This document shows, in pieces, positions 53,231 through 61,089 of a DNA stretch of 64,000 bases. Every line of letters begins with the position of its first letter. The first letter of the stretch is position 1. The position numbers and the translations under genes were made by a program. Under the pieces are notes generated by a model. The model saw only the letters and a program-made list of their open reading frames with translations, had not been told where the DNA came from and searched no databases. The stretch comes from Bradyrhizobium sp. SZCCT0153 (GTDB lineage: Bacteria > Pseudomonadota > Alphaproteobacteria > Rhizobiales > Xanthobacteraceae), in NCBI RefSeq assembly GCF_018129995.1, contig NZ_JAFCKS010000005.1, forward strand, positions 1 to 64,000. Direction: 5' to 3'.

Positions 53231-53531
53231 CGACGGTCACTCCTCGGATTTGCCAAAAGCGGCTTCGCCTGGCGCCGCCGCACAGGGCGGCCGAAGCACC
53301 GGCAAAGGGGTACGCGGCCAACGTGGCACAAGGAACTTTCATTCCGCCAAATCGGGTCCGCTGCATTTTAGATAAACCTCGACGGGTCATCGCAAGCATC
53401 CCACTGGCGCCTGCGGGTGCGCCGGCTGGCTCGTTCTTCAGTTCACTTTTATACATTCGCCTGGAACCAAAGTTCCCCTGCCGCGTAGTCCCCGGCTCGC
53501 AGCGGCGCGGCGATGACAGGGGAGCCAGGGC
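53231..53531. other. Intergenic stretch
   Basis: No supported gene, hairpin or promoter pair in these 301 bases beyond the ribosome site (GGGAG) just before the regulator at 53532. Confidence 0.4.
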
Positions 53532-53927
53532 GTGCAGGGTTTACCGGTGGTCCTGGTCACGGAAGATGACCAGCTCGTGCAGGGTATCGTCGAGGAAGCG
53601 TTGGCCGAGGGCGGTTTCGAAACGGCCACGGCGACGACCGGCGAAGAAGCGATTGCACTCCTGACGGCCGACGCCGACCGGTTTCGCGCGCTGGTCACCG
53701 ACATCCATCTGGGAGGCAAGCTCGACGGCTGGGACGTCGCGCGCGCGGCGCGGGAGATCAACGCCAACATTCCCGTCGTCTACATGACCGGCGCTGCGGC
53801 CGACGAATGGGCGTCGAAGGGCGTGCCCAACAGCGTCCTCCTCAACAAGCCGTTCGCGCCGGCGCAGCTCGTCACCGCCGTATCGCATCTTCTCAACGCG
53901 GCACCGCCCAACACGGCGACGGAATAG
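53532..53927 (+). CDS. Single-domain response regulator
   Basis: A 131-residue receiver domain with no output domain. The acidic pair is at residues 11-13, phosphoacceptor Asp57 in ALVTDIHLGG, Thr in VVYMTGAA, and Lys in VLLNKPF. It starts with GTG after GGGAG. Stand-alone receivers commonly work with HWE kinases in phosphorelays, so the kinase at 50630 is a possible partner, though not operon-linked. Confidence 0.87.
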   Translation: MQGLPVVLVTEDDQLVQGIVEEALAEGGFETATATTGEEAIALLTADADRFRALVTDIHLGGKLDGWDVARAAREINANIPVVYMTGAAADEWASKGVPNSVLLNKPFAPAQLVTAVSHLLNAAPPNTATE

Positions 53928-54081
53928 ACTGGCGCTGGCGGCACGACCTGGTTGTTGGCTGATGCCGGTTTTGACCCGCACAAGATAGGCCCACTTCGCG
54001 CAGCGTGGATCTTGCCAACACAGGACGGCGGAACTTATGTCCACTTTGGCGCTTAGGAACTCGCATCATGCGAGGTGAGTC

Positions 54082-54255
54082 ATGTCCGAGACCAGGGAAG
54101 CTGAGCCGTTGTCGCCGCGGCCTTCGCAATGGGGACCATCCTGTCCGAAGTGCCAGGCGCCCTCGCGCTTCACGACCTCGATCCTTGACCTGAAGAACGA
54201 CAGGCCGGTGCAGATCTATCGCTGCGACCGGTGCCGGGAAGAAATCTGGAATTGA
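54082..54255 (+). CDS. 57-residue zinc-ribbon protein
   Basis: MSETREAEPLSPRPSQWGPS starts after GAGGTGA at the right spacing. Two CxxC pairs (CPKCQ and CDRCR), 26 residues apart, form a probable zinc ribbon. No partner is evident. Confidence 0.65.
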   Translation: MSETREAEPLSPRPSQWGPSCPKCQAPSRFTTSILDLKNDRPVQIYRCDRCREEIWN

Positions 54256-54656
54256 GAGCGCCGCACATTGGATCGTGCGTGGTCCGCGACAACGCCCCCG
54301 GCGGAGCGTGCGGTTGCATGTCGAGCGGCGGCCTTTCAATTTGTACCACCCCGTCAACATGGAGAAGCTAGGCTGCCTTCGCAGAAGGCTGGCAATTGAG
54401 GCCGATGCAGTAATGACGGCCGCGCTGATCCCCCTATGGGAAAAGAGACCGAACGAAGCGCCATCGCCATTCAGAAGGAAATTGACCAACGGGATACCAC
54501 TGGGCAGTGGGGGCCACTTCAAGTTGTCGCAGAGCAGCACCGATTTGGAAGTGAGCAATTTTGCGCAGCGGCTGAGCTTCAAACTGTTCCATGTAGATTA
54601 TCGTTGCCGTCTCGACCTTTGGCACCTGCTAGGCGACCCCCTGAAAGGAGGACGCT
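54256..54656. other. Lower-GC intergenic stretch
   Basis: Open frames cross these 401 bases on both strands (for example 54275-54721 plus and 54434-54625 minus), but none has a ribosome site or protein-like pattern. Possibly a decayed gene. Confidence 0.35.
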
Positions 54657-54800
54657 ATGGAGAACTACATTCACAAGGAGAACCTGGCTCTGTTCAGGAA
54701 GCGCCTCGCCGAGCCCCATAGCGAGATCCTGCACGATACACTTGTGAAGCTTCTCGCCGACGAAGAAGCCAAGGACCGGCCACCAAAAAAAGGACCGTGA
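54657..54800 (+). CDS. 47-residue hypothetical protein
   Basis: MENYIHKENLALFRKRLAEP begins after a perfect AAAGGAGGACGCT ribosome site. It is a short amphipathic helix pair, with a Lys/Pro-rich end. It resembles small proteins I associate with rhizobia (often in groups), function unknown. Confidence 0.65.
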   Translation: MENYIHKENLALFRKRLAEPHSEILHDTLVKLLADEEAKDRPPKKGP

Positions 54801-54825
54801 TGCAGTTTCCGCAAGGAAGCGGAAG

Positions 54826-54957
54826 ATGCCGGGAGCAGGCCGCCAGGGCTATGACCGCGCACGACAGGAAACGTGGCTTCGCCTCGCGGGGGATTGGATG
54901 AAATTTGCGCAAGAGGCGGACAAACGCGCCGACTCACAAAGCCCCTTCAAGGGATAA
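54826..54957 (+). CDS. 43-residue hypothetical protein
   Basis: MPGAGRQGYDRARQETWLRL starts after AAGGAAG, 25 bases behind the previous gene. One helix, RQETWLRLAGDWMKFAQEAD, dominates. Probably in the same transcript as the 47-residue gene. Confidence 0.58.
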   Translation: MPGAGRQGYDRARQETWLRLAGDWMKFAQEADKRADSQSPFKG

Positions 54958-55037
54958 GGCCGCCTCAGTCGGAGGCCACCAAAATAGATTTGAACCATTC
55001 GCCTCCCCATCCGGTTGAACATGCGGAGGCGACACCG

Positions 55038-55196
55038 ATGATGCCTGATCAACTAGCACGCCAAGAGCAAATTGCCCGCCGTCTGGGACAGTCCAGGCGC
55101 TTGCTGCGGGGGGTGACCGACGCTACGACTGCAAAGCGCATCGGTAATCTGATTGATGATCTGGAGCGCGAACTCGTGGAAGAAAAAGAGAAGTAG
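55038..55196 (+). CDS. 52-residue hypothetical protein
   Basis: MMPDQLARQEQIARRLGQSR follows GGAGG; ATG 55041 is an alternative start. Two helices with a basic first and acidic second half (IDDLERELVEEKEK). Unknown. Confidence 0.6.
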   Translation: MMPDQLARQEQIARRLGQSRRLLRGVTDATTAKRIGNLIDDLERELVEEKEK

Positions 55197-55449
55197 GGCC
55201 GTCCCAGTTGGCGACCTCGTTGCCAAACCTGCAATGTCGTCTGTTGGGCCCTTGGCAACATCTTCAGAATGGTTTCGATATCGCCGGCGCGGTAGGCATC
55301 AAGCCAATCGACAGCCGCGGCCATCGGGTCCAGGAGATGGTCCTGCCTGCGCGCTGTTCGACGAAACACCCCTGAAACAGTGTTGAAACCAGATTGCCCT
55401 GAACGCCGCGCCCGCTCGGTCCGACCAACGGAACGAGAAGGAGATCATC

Positions 55450-55554
55450 ATGATCCAGATCGGTTCGAAGGAAGAAGTCGCGTTCCTGCTGGCGCTGTTC
55501 GGCACGCATACCCAGCCCGTCAAGAAGCCGCAGCCGAAATCGCGACAGAGCTGA
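55450..55554 (+). CDS. 34-residue hypothetical peptide
   Basis: MIQIGSKEEVAFLLALFGTH follows a strong GAAGGAGA site. It has a short hydrophobic helix and a basic Pro/Lys tail. The next gene starts 12 bases later, so the two may be coupled. Confidence 0.5.
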   Translation: MIQIGSKEEVAFLLALFGTHTQPVKKPQPKSRQS

Positions 55555-55566
55555 AAGCGGAAAGCC

Positions 55567-55815
55567 ATGCCAGGTTTGGCCGAATGCCAGAGCCTCCTGC
55601 GTCTCCTGATCGCCAGGGGCGACCCGAAGGCGATCCCGCTCGCCAAGGGCGCGATCGATCAATATTTGAACACGGCGCCGGTCTGCATGCGCGGACGCGG
55701 CCTGCGCGTGCTCCAGCGCGACGCGCTCGACCAGCATGGTGCCGCGGTCGGCGTGCAGCGCTCGTTCGCCGAGACGGTGGACGCCTATATCGAGCGCAAG
55801 CTTGCGGAGGAGTGA
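55567..55815 (+). CDS. 82-residue hypothetical protein
   Basis: It starts MPGLAECQSLLRLLIARGDP and is helical and basic. SLLRLLIARGDPKAIPLAKG and FAETVDAYIERKLAEE frame a Cys/Arg-rich middle. The ribosome site is weak (GGAAAG). No family recognised. Confidence 0.55.
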   Translation: MPGLAECQSLLRLLIARGDPKAIPLAKGAIDQYLNTAPVCMRGRGLRVLQRDALDQHGAAVGVQRSFAETVDAYIERKLAEE

Positions 55816-55981
55816 GCGTGCCGGCCCAGGCAGGGGCGCGTTGACGGGGCCCGATCATCCCGCACAAGCGCGTTGTTCCCGGAACTCGTTGCTTCTCGAA
55901 CCCATTGATCTCAAGGGAATCTTTTCGTCCCGCCTGAAACCTTTGCCCGCTTCGGACCTATCTTGGTCAAAGGATGCAGCG

Positions 55982-56251
55982 ATGGCCCGGTATTACTTCG
56001 ACCTACGCGATGACAACGGTACGGCGCGCGACGAGGAGGGGCTGGAGCTTGCCACTGCCCGCGCCGTGCAGGCGGAGGCGGCCAAGTCGGTTGCGGACAT
56101 GGCGCGTGACGCCATCCTGTCCGCGCCGCTCACGGGCAGCAAGCAGACGCTGGCGATCGACGTTCGCGACGCCGGCGGCCCCGTGATGCAGGTGATATTC
56201 TCGTTCGAGATCGAGGATTTCAAGACGCGATCGCAAGCGCGCGATCATTGA
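55982..56251 (+). CDS. DUF6894-like small protein
   Basis: An 89-residue protein opening MARYYFDLRDDNGTARDEEG and continuing with a helix (ARAVQAEAAKSVADMARDAI) and two strands (LAIDVRDAGGPVMQVIFSFE). This YYFDLRD..G..DEEG opening is the hallmark of the DUF6894 family, which is abundant in Bradyrhizobium and of unknown role. Its end overlaps the convergent gene by 7 bases. Confidence 0.8.
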   Translation: MARYYFDLRDDNGTARDEEGLELATARAVQAEAAKSVADMARDAILSAPLTGSKQTLAIDVRDAGGPVMQVIFSFEIEDFKTRSQARDH

Positions 56252-56463
56252 CGCGTCAGCAAATTCGGCGGGGCCTGCAACGAGGCCTGATCGGGCTCCA
56301 GCACGGCGATCTTCCGGCCGAGCTGCCAGACCTCGACCTTGCCGTGCCGTGTGTATTGCTGCGCGAAGGTGAGCGCGGACGCATCGGACAAGGCCTCGAA
56401 GGCTTCGGCGGAGCGGAAGACGCCATTCTCCCCGACGAGATAGGCGCGATATTGCTGGCTCAT
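56245..56463 (-). CDS. 72-residue hypothetical protein
   Basis: MSQQYRAYLVGENGVFRSAE begins after GAGGG; a compact alpha/beta sequence (FAQQYTRHGKVEVWQLGRKI) follows. The start codon overlaps the stop of the upstream gene by 4 bases (ATGA). Similar small proteins are frequent in Bradyrhizobium; the function is unknown. Confidence 0.65.
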   Translation of the reverse strand: MSQQYRAYLVGENGVFRSAEAFEALSDASALTFAQQYTRHGKVEVWQLGRKIAVLEPDQASLQAPPNLLTRQ

Positions 56464-56660
56464 GTCGGCGCCCTCAGGCCGGGCGACTGCAGCCAGGCAT
56501 CGATGTGAATGGCGGTCTCGTCCTGCCGCGCCTTGCGCAGCAGCATCTCGCGGCGGCGTCCCGGCGCGAGCGCGCGGGCCTCGGCGCGAAGCCGCGCGGC
56601 CTCGTCGGCGAGCCGCTCGTTGAGCGTTCTGGTCTGCTTGAAACGTCGGCGGGTCGGCAT
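56460..56660 (-). CDS. 66-residue basic helical protein
   Basis: MPTRRRFKQTRTLNERLADE starts after GAGGGAG. It is highly charged and helical (AARLRAEARALAPGRRREML), with a tail ending HIDAWLQSPGLRAPT. It is the first gene of a two-gene unit with the 72-residue gene. Confidence 0.65.
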   Translation of the reverse strand: MPTRRRFKQTRTLNERLADEAARLRAEARALAPGRRREMLLRKARQDETAIHIDAWLQSPGLRAPT

Positions 56661-56819
56661 GCACATCTCCCTCGTTCGCATCGGGCGGGAGCGCTGGTTC
56701 GCGTTCTCATCACCGGTCGTTGCCAAGTGCCTTGCGGTGATGGATTGAGCTTACGCCTCTGCCGGCGGGAAAGTCACATCATTTGATACGTTGGAAGATT
56801 AAATTGCGCGAGCAAGTTC

Positions 56820-56837
56820 AGTGACTTGAGTGACTTA
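56820..56837 (+). repeat. Tandem 9-mers
   Basis: AGTGACTTG and AGTGACTTA lie side by side in an AT-rich stretch upstream of the small-protein pair; a further CTTGAGTG occurs at 56844. Role unknown. Confidence 0.4.
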
Positions 56838-56900
56838 CTCATCTTGAGTGCTTGTGATTCCAATGTTCAGTTTTGAACAGAAGCGAGGTCAACCGGGACC

Positions 56901-57581
56901 TTAGGTATCAACCGTAGCAGCGGCGAACAAATCTTCCTTCTCGACGCCACGCGCGACGATCTGCAAGCATCCGTCCTGCAGCGGCCGTTGTAGTGCCTTG
57001 GCCTCATCCCAAGGTGCCCGCAACCAAATGTCCCGTTCCTCGGTCGTCGTCAGGATCACCGGCATTGCCTTCGGATGAATCGGCTCAACGACAGCATTCG
57101 GCGTCGTTGTGAGAAAGCCGTACACCTGATGCGGCCCTGTAATGGGTTTTGACTTGGTGCCGCGGTCACCATTGAAAGTCGTCCAGATGCCGGCGAACGC
57201 GAACAGCGGCCGTGCTTCCGCCAGCGCAAACCACACGATGTCCTTCTTCTTCGTCTCCGGGTTGGGCTCAGGCGCGTATTCGGCGAAGCTGTTGACCGGC
57301 ACGAGACACCGGTGCTCCGGCTTGAGCCACGCGCGCCAATGCGGCGACGAAGTGTTGCGAATATTCGTAACGGGCGGGCCGCCGGTACGGGGCGGCGGTG
57401 GCATGCCCCAGCGCATCATCACCATTTCACGTTCGCCACTGCCTCCATCGCGGATCACCGGCGCCGGGTAATCGGGAAACACGCCGGGCATCGGCGCCAG
57501 ATTGCCTTCATAGCGACGCACGACGCGGAAGAGGTCGGCAACGGCCGCCTGATTTGTGGTGATCGAATAGAGATTGCACAT
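56901..57581 (-). CDS. SRAP (YedK/HMCES-type) DNA-protein crosslink protein
   Basis: A 226-residue SOS-response-associated protein. The catalytic Cys2 follows the initiator Met (MCNLYSITTNQ). The active-site Glu is in RCLVPVNSFAEYAPE and the His in IHPKAMPVIL. These proteins form thiazolidine crosslinks to abasic sites in single-stranded DNA. ATG 57581 must be the start, since Cys2 has to be N-terminal after Met removal. It is 14 bases downstream of the zinc-motif gene at 57596, probably in one unit; I saw no SOS box. Confidence 0.9.
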   Translation of the reverse strand: MCNLYSITTNQAAVADLFRVVRRYEGNLAPMPGVFPDYPAPVIRDGGSGEREMVMMRWGMPPPPRTGGPPVTNIRNTSSPHWRAWLKPEHRCLVPVNSFAEYAPEPNPETKKKDIVWFALAEARPLFAFAGIWTTFNGDRGTKSKPITGPHQVYGFLTTTPNAVVEPIHPKAMPVILTTTEERDIWLRAPWDEAKALQRPLQDGCLQIVARGVEKEDLFAAATVDT

Positions 57582-57595
57582 GCGCGCGACGATCC

Positions 57596-58009
57596 TTAGC
57601 GTTCGCCCGGCCACCAATAAGAGGCCGGATGGCTGGCTGAAATCTTCGTGGGTCTCAGTGCCACAAGTGCGCTCCGCTTGTATGGATAACCACGCAACTG
57701 CGAACAGTCCTTGCAGCGCATGTAGCGTTCAAGTTCATGCACCGGCGTCGCCTTGGCTCGCCGAACAATATCGAGCGCCACCGTCTGGTTGGTGTCGCAT
57801 CCCAGACATCGCACTTCAAGGTACAGGAAGCCCGCATTGATGGCATCGCCGATGGTTGGCGACGGCTGCGCGGGACCCTTGTAGCCGAGCATCCGATAGT
57901 TCCACGCCTCGCAAGCGAGCTTGTCAGCTTCTTTGCGGGCCGCTTTGGCGCGTTCGGCCGATATTTGAATTTGTGTGCCGTAGAGATGTTGGCGCGACTT
58001 GGTGCTCAT
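57596..58009 (-). CDS. Hypothetical protein with two CxxC motifs
   Basis: A 137-residue protein starting MSTKSRQHLYGTQIQISAER. CLGCDTNQTVALDIVRR and MRCKDCSQLRGYPYKRS give a zinc-ribbon-like pair. The C-terminal LVALRPTKISASHPASYWWP is a pattern I recall from a Bradyrhizobium-typical family of unknown function. The start is chosen by family-like length; there is no strong ribosome site. Confidence 0.68.
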   Translation of the reverse strand: MSTKSRQHLYGTQIQISAERAKAARKEADKLACEAWNYRMLGYKGPAQPSPTIGDAINAGFLYLEVRCLGCDTNQTVALDIVRRAKATPVHELERYMRCKDCSQLRGYPYKRSALVALRPTKISASHPASYWWPGER

Positions 58010-58321
58010 GTGGGGATCAAAGCCATGCGCCGGCGAGGCTGGCAAATTGTCGATTCCTAGGGGGGAGCCGTGGCGGCGTGCTACTGTCTGTCGTGGGTGT
58101 GGAAAACCTTCGCCGTAACCCAAGACAGGCATGCACGGATATTCCAAACGTGCCTGTTGGTATCCTGGCTTGGCCGCATAGACGCGCGCTCGCAGGTCCG
58201 AACGCTGGCTCACCAAGCCAAATTGTGATGCGCGTCACATAGTTTGCTCGACTTCTTGGTTATTGTGATCACCAGACTCAATGTTAGTGTCGGTTATTAT
58301 TGGGGATTTGGGACTTTGGGG
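58010..58321. other. Regulatory region before the caspase-like gene
   Basis: These 312 bases between divergent genes hold a perfect CRP-type dyad (58224-58239) and a second palindrome, GTGATCAC (58265-58272). The composition falls toward AT near 58250-58320. No gene supported. Confidence 0.55.
58224..58239. promoter_or_regulatory. CRP/FNR-family binding site
   Basis: TGTGA-TGCGCG-TCACA matches the CRP consensus TGTGA-N6-TCACA at all ten conserved positions, centred about 90 bases before the caspase-like ATG. Confidence 0.6.
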
Positions 58322-60181
58322 ATGCGTTTCCTGGTTGGACTTTTTGTGTCGGTCTGGCTGATGGCGCCGACGGCCCCAGCCTTGGCCGATAAGCGCGTGG
58401 CCCTCGTCATCGGCAATTCGACCTACCGCAACGTCGCCAAGCTCGGTAATCCCGTTAATGACGCGGCCGCCGTTGCGGCCATGTTCAGAGCGGCCGGGTT
58501 CGATTCGGTTGAATCCAAGCTCAACCTGACCATCAGCGAAATGCGTAAGTCATTGCGTGATTTCGGCAATGCAAGCCGCGATGCGGATGTTGCCGTGGTT
58601 TATTATGCCGGGCACGGCATTGAGTTGGACGGCACAAATTATCTCATCCCGATTGACGCCACGCTCGAGATGGATACCGACGTTCTCGATGAGACGCTGT
58701 CGCTCGACCGGGTGTTGGTCGCGGTCGAACCGGCCAAGCAATTGCGGCTGATCATCCTCGACGCCTGCCGCGACAACCCCTTTGCCAAGAACATGAAGCG
58801 GACGATGGCCTCGCGCGCGGTCGGTCGCGGTCTCGCCAAGGTCGAACCCACGAGCCCGAATACGGTGATCGCGTTTGCCGCCAAGGCCGGATCGACTGCA
58901 TCTGACGGAGCCGGCAAGAACAGTCCATTTGCAGCGGCCCTGGTGGAGCACCTCGCTAAACCGGGCCTCGATCTGCAAAGAGCGTTTCGTTATGTCCGCG
59001 ATGACGTTCTGAAGGCGACCAACAACACGCAGGAGCCGTACACATATACGTCGCTTGGCGGTGATGACGTCCCCATTGTCCCCGCCGCCGCGGCAAAGCC
59101 TGTGGTTGTCCCTCCCGCCGTTGCCGCACCGGCTGATCAGAGCACTACGATGCGGCGTGACTATGAGTTTGCTTTGCAGGTCGGCACAAAGCCGGCGTGG
59201 GATGCTTTCATAGAACAATACCCGACCGGATTCTTCACTTCGCTTGCGAAGGCTCAGCGCGACAAGCTTGCGGCGGAAGCGGCGCAGATAGAAGCAACCA
59301 ACAAGGCCAAAGCTGCTCGCGAAGAGCAGATCAGGCTTGCGGCGGAGGGCGCCAAAGCCTCGGTGCAGGCAAAGGCCGCTGAACAGGCAATAGCCGCCGA
59401 CCGGGCGCGGATCACCGCGGAAGCGGCCAAGAAGGCCGAGGAAGCCAAGGTCGCCGAAGCCGAACGTATCAAGGCGGCCGAAGCCGCCAAGGCTGAGGCG
59501 AAGGAGGCTGAACGCGTCAAGGCGGCTGAAGCGGCCAACGTCACGCGAGAGACGAAACTGGTCGAAGCTCAAAAGGCCAGAGACGAAAAACTGGCGATCG
59601 ACCAAAAGGCCAAGGAGGACCGGCTGGCCGCTTTGACTCCGCCAGCCGCCAAACAGGATCCGCCAGCCGCGCTTGATCTCCCGCGGGCTCTCCAGACAGA
59701 ACTTCGCCGGGTCGGCTGTAACACCGGTGCAGTCGACGGCAACTGGAATGCAGTCGCGCAGCGATCGCTCGATCTATTCAACAAGCACGCCGGGATGAAG
59801 CTGGATGTCAAGACGGCCAGCGCCGATGCGCTCGATGCCGTCAAGGGCAAAACAACACGCGTCTGCCCGCTGGTGTGCGAGCACGGGTTCAGGGCCGATG
59901 GCGACCAGTGCACGAGGATTACGTGTCGCGCTGGCTACGAAGTCGGTGACGACAACACTTGCGAAAAAATTGAGACGAAGAAGCCGGTGGTCAAGCGCGA
60001 CGAACCGAAGCGCGCACCGTCTGAACGGGCCAAGACAGAGGCTGCACCAGCAAAGCCGCAGGCTTCGGGCCAGATGTATTGCGGGTCGGCCGGATGCCGA
60101 CCCGTGGCTAAAGGGTGTCACCTGGATACCCAGGCTCGCAATGGCAATATCATCCTTTCACCTCGCGAAATCTGCGACTGA
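58322..60181 (+). CDS. Secreted caspase-like (peptidase C14, orthocaspase) protein
   Basis: A 619-residue protein with a Sec signal (MRFLVGLFVSVWLMAPTAPA, then LA). The caspase p20 domain (residues 23-260) has the catalytic dyad His98 (VVYYAGHGIE) and Cys149 (IILDACRDNPF). An Ala/Glu/Lys-rich coiled coil of about 150 residues (roughly 340-480) follows. The next segment, ALQTELRRVGCNTGAVDGNW, resembles a peptidoglycan-binding repeat. The end is cysteine-rich (RVCPLVCEHGFRADGDQC), like an extracellular EGF-style module. The substrate is unknown. ATG 58322 follows a poor ribosome site; a TTG at 58244 would bury the signal. Confidence 0.87.
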   Translation: MRFLVGLFVSVWLMAPTAPALADKRVALVIGNSTYRNVAKLGNPVNDAAAVAAMFRAAGFDSVESKLNLTISEMRKSLRDFGNASRDADVAVVYYAGHGIELDGTNYLIPIDATLEMDTDVLDETLSLDRVLVAVEPAKQLRLIILDACRDNPFAKNMKRTMASRAVGRGLAKVEPTSPNTVIAFAAKAGSTASDGAGKNSPFAAALVEHLAKPGLDLQRAFRYVRDDVLKATNNTQEPYTYTSLGGDDVPIVPAAAAKPVVVPPAVAAPADQSTTMRRDYEFALQVGTKPAWDAFIEQYPTGFFTSLAKAQRDKLAAEAAQIEATNKAKAAREEQIRLAAEGAKASVQAKAAEQAIAADRARITAEAAKKAEEAKVAEAERIKAAEAAKAEAKEAERVKAAEAANVTRETKLVEAQKARDEKLAIDQKAKEDRLAALTPPAAKQDPPAALDLPRALQTELRRVGCNTGAVDGNWNAVAQRSLDLFNKHAGMKLDVKTASADALDAVKGKTTRVCPLVCEHGFRADGDQCTRITCRAGYEVGDDNTCEKIETKKPVVKRDEPKRAPSERAKTEAAPAKPQASGQMYCGSAGCRPVAKGCHLDTQARNGNIILSPREICD

Positions 60182-60359
60182 CAGTCGGGAAATTCTTCGC
60201 GCAGAAATTTCATAGTTGGGCGCGTGAAAAGATGCTCAGCGAGGATCGCTATTTAGCGCGTCGGAGCATTTACCGCAGTTGCAGGGCGGCTCCTATCGAA
60301 GTGAAGCCGGCGTTCTCAACGATTGACGAGTGTGCATAACATCTTGGAGCCCAATGGAT

Positions 60360-60389
60360 TTGACACGTCGGGCAAAACACTGGCAGAAT
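60360..60389 (+). repeat. Conserved promoter block, copy B
   Basis: TTGACA (60360-60365) and CAGAAT (60384-60389) are separated by an 18-base spacer beginning CGTCGGGCAAAACAC, identical to the other copies at nearly every position. Confidence 0.7.
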
Positions 60390-60395
60390 GGCATT

Positions 60396-60446
60396 ATCGA
60401 AAAGAGTTTGGTTAGCCCGCGCGGAGCAGTCCGCCGCGGGCTTTTT
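60396..60446 (+). ncRNA. Predicted ~50-nt small RNA, copy B
   Basis: Predicted from the -10 box to the T-run. A single-stranded head (ATCGAAAAGAGTTTGGTT) is followed by an intrinsic terminator: AGCCCGCG/CGCGGGCT plus CGGA/TCCG with one bulged C, then TTTTT. The head is conserved in copies C and D while the hairpin tips differ yet still pair. The gene at 60487 starts 40 bases later, so an attenuator role is an alternative. Confidence 0.55.
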
Positions 60447-60486
60447 GCTTCCGGAGATGCGATTGCCTTAGTCGAAGGATTTTGAA

Positions 60487-60834
60487 ATGACCAAATTCAA
60501 GAGGAGGACTGAGCTGCACCTTCCTGTCGCTCAGCATGTCGTCAGTGAAGGTTTCAGGGCTCCAACGCTGGCCGATATCGAAACCCTAGCACGCGCCAAG
60601 ACCGAAGCCGCGCTCAACGTGCTCGCGGCCATCATGTTCAGAGAGACAACGAATGCCTTTGCGCGGGTGGCCGCAGCAAACGCCATCCTCGATCGGGGAT
60701 GGGGCAAGCCGGTGCAGCCTTTGGCTACGGACGCACGTCCGCGCGAATTGCTGCAACGGATCGAGCGCATCATCGTACATCCGGACCATTCGTCGACACT
60801 CAACAATGAGACCGGCGAACCCGAGGCTTCGTAA
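60487..60834 (+). CDS. Unknown 115-residue protein, paralogue of the gene at the window end
   Basis: It starts MTKFKRRTELHLPVAQHVVS and has a helical core (LADIETLARAKTEAALNVLA, then ARVAAANAILDRGWGKPVQP) and RIERIIVHP near the end. The repeat-like AAANAILDRGWGKP recalls small phage terminase or DUF5681-type proteins, but is not enough for a function. The protein at 63677 shares the same core and the RIERIIVHP ending. Both genes follow a small RNA unit. Confidence 0.72.
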   Translation: MTKFKRRTELHLPVAQHVVSEGFRAPTLADIETLARAKTEAALNVLAAIMFRETTNAFARVAAANAILDRGWGKPVQPLATDARPRELLQRIERIIVHPDHSSTLNNETGEPEAS

Positions 60835-60870
60835 GCTTCGTACCGTCTTGTCTCCAGAGGAGTAATTGCA

Positions 60871-61089
60871 ATGAACACACGGTCGCCAGCGACTTCAGCG
60901 GGGTCTCCAGGCGCGTTTTCACAGCAAGAGAACGCGGCTCTGACTGGTTTACCCCGGTGGATGCGCGAGGCACTATCTCATCAGCCGGCCCCTGCGCCAT
61001 CACAGCAGGCCGGCCGAGTCGATGAACCTACGCATGGTAGTCGTGCGAATATTCGAATCTTGAGCCGAGTGCCTTCGCGTCCAGCCTAG
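60871..61089 (+). CDS. Possible 72-residue protein
   Basis: MNTRSPATSAGSPGAFSQQE starts after AGAGGAG with good spacing, 36 bases after the previous gene. The sequence is low-complexity (Ser/Pro/Ala/Gln) and probably disordered. Its stop overlaps the convergent monooxygenase gene by 4 bases. Confidence 0.48.
   Translation: MNTRSPATSAGSPGAFSQQENAALTGLPRWMREALSHQPAPAPSQQAGRVDEPTHGSRANIRILSRVPSRPA

Larger units (their letters stand above)
60182..60486 (+). other. Intergenic region carrying RNA unit B
   Basis: Apart from the promoter block (60360-60389) and RNA (60396-60446), I see nothing in these 305 bases. Confidence 0.5.

Noticed and set aside
54275..54721. 148-codon plus-strand frame in the 54256-54656 gap
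   Set aside because: No ribosome site and it overlaps the well-supported 47-residue gene in another frame.
56865..56878. GTTCA-GTTT-TGAAC as an SOS box for the SRAP gene
   Set aside because: It lies downstream of the minus-strand SRAP gene and is an inverted repeat, not the direct GTTC-N7-GTTC expected in alphaproteobacteria.
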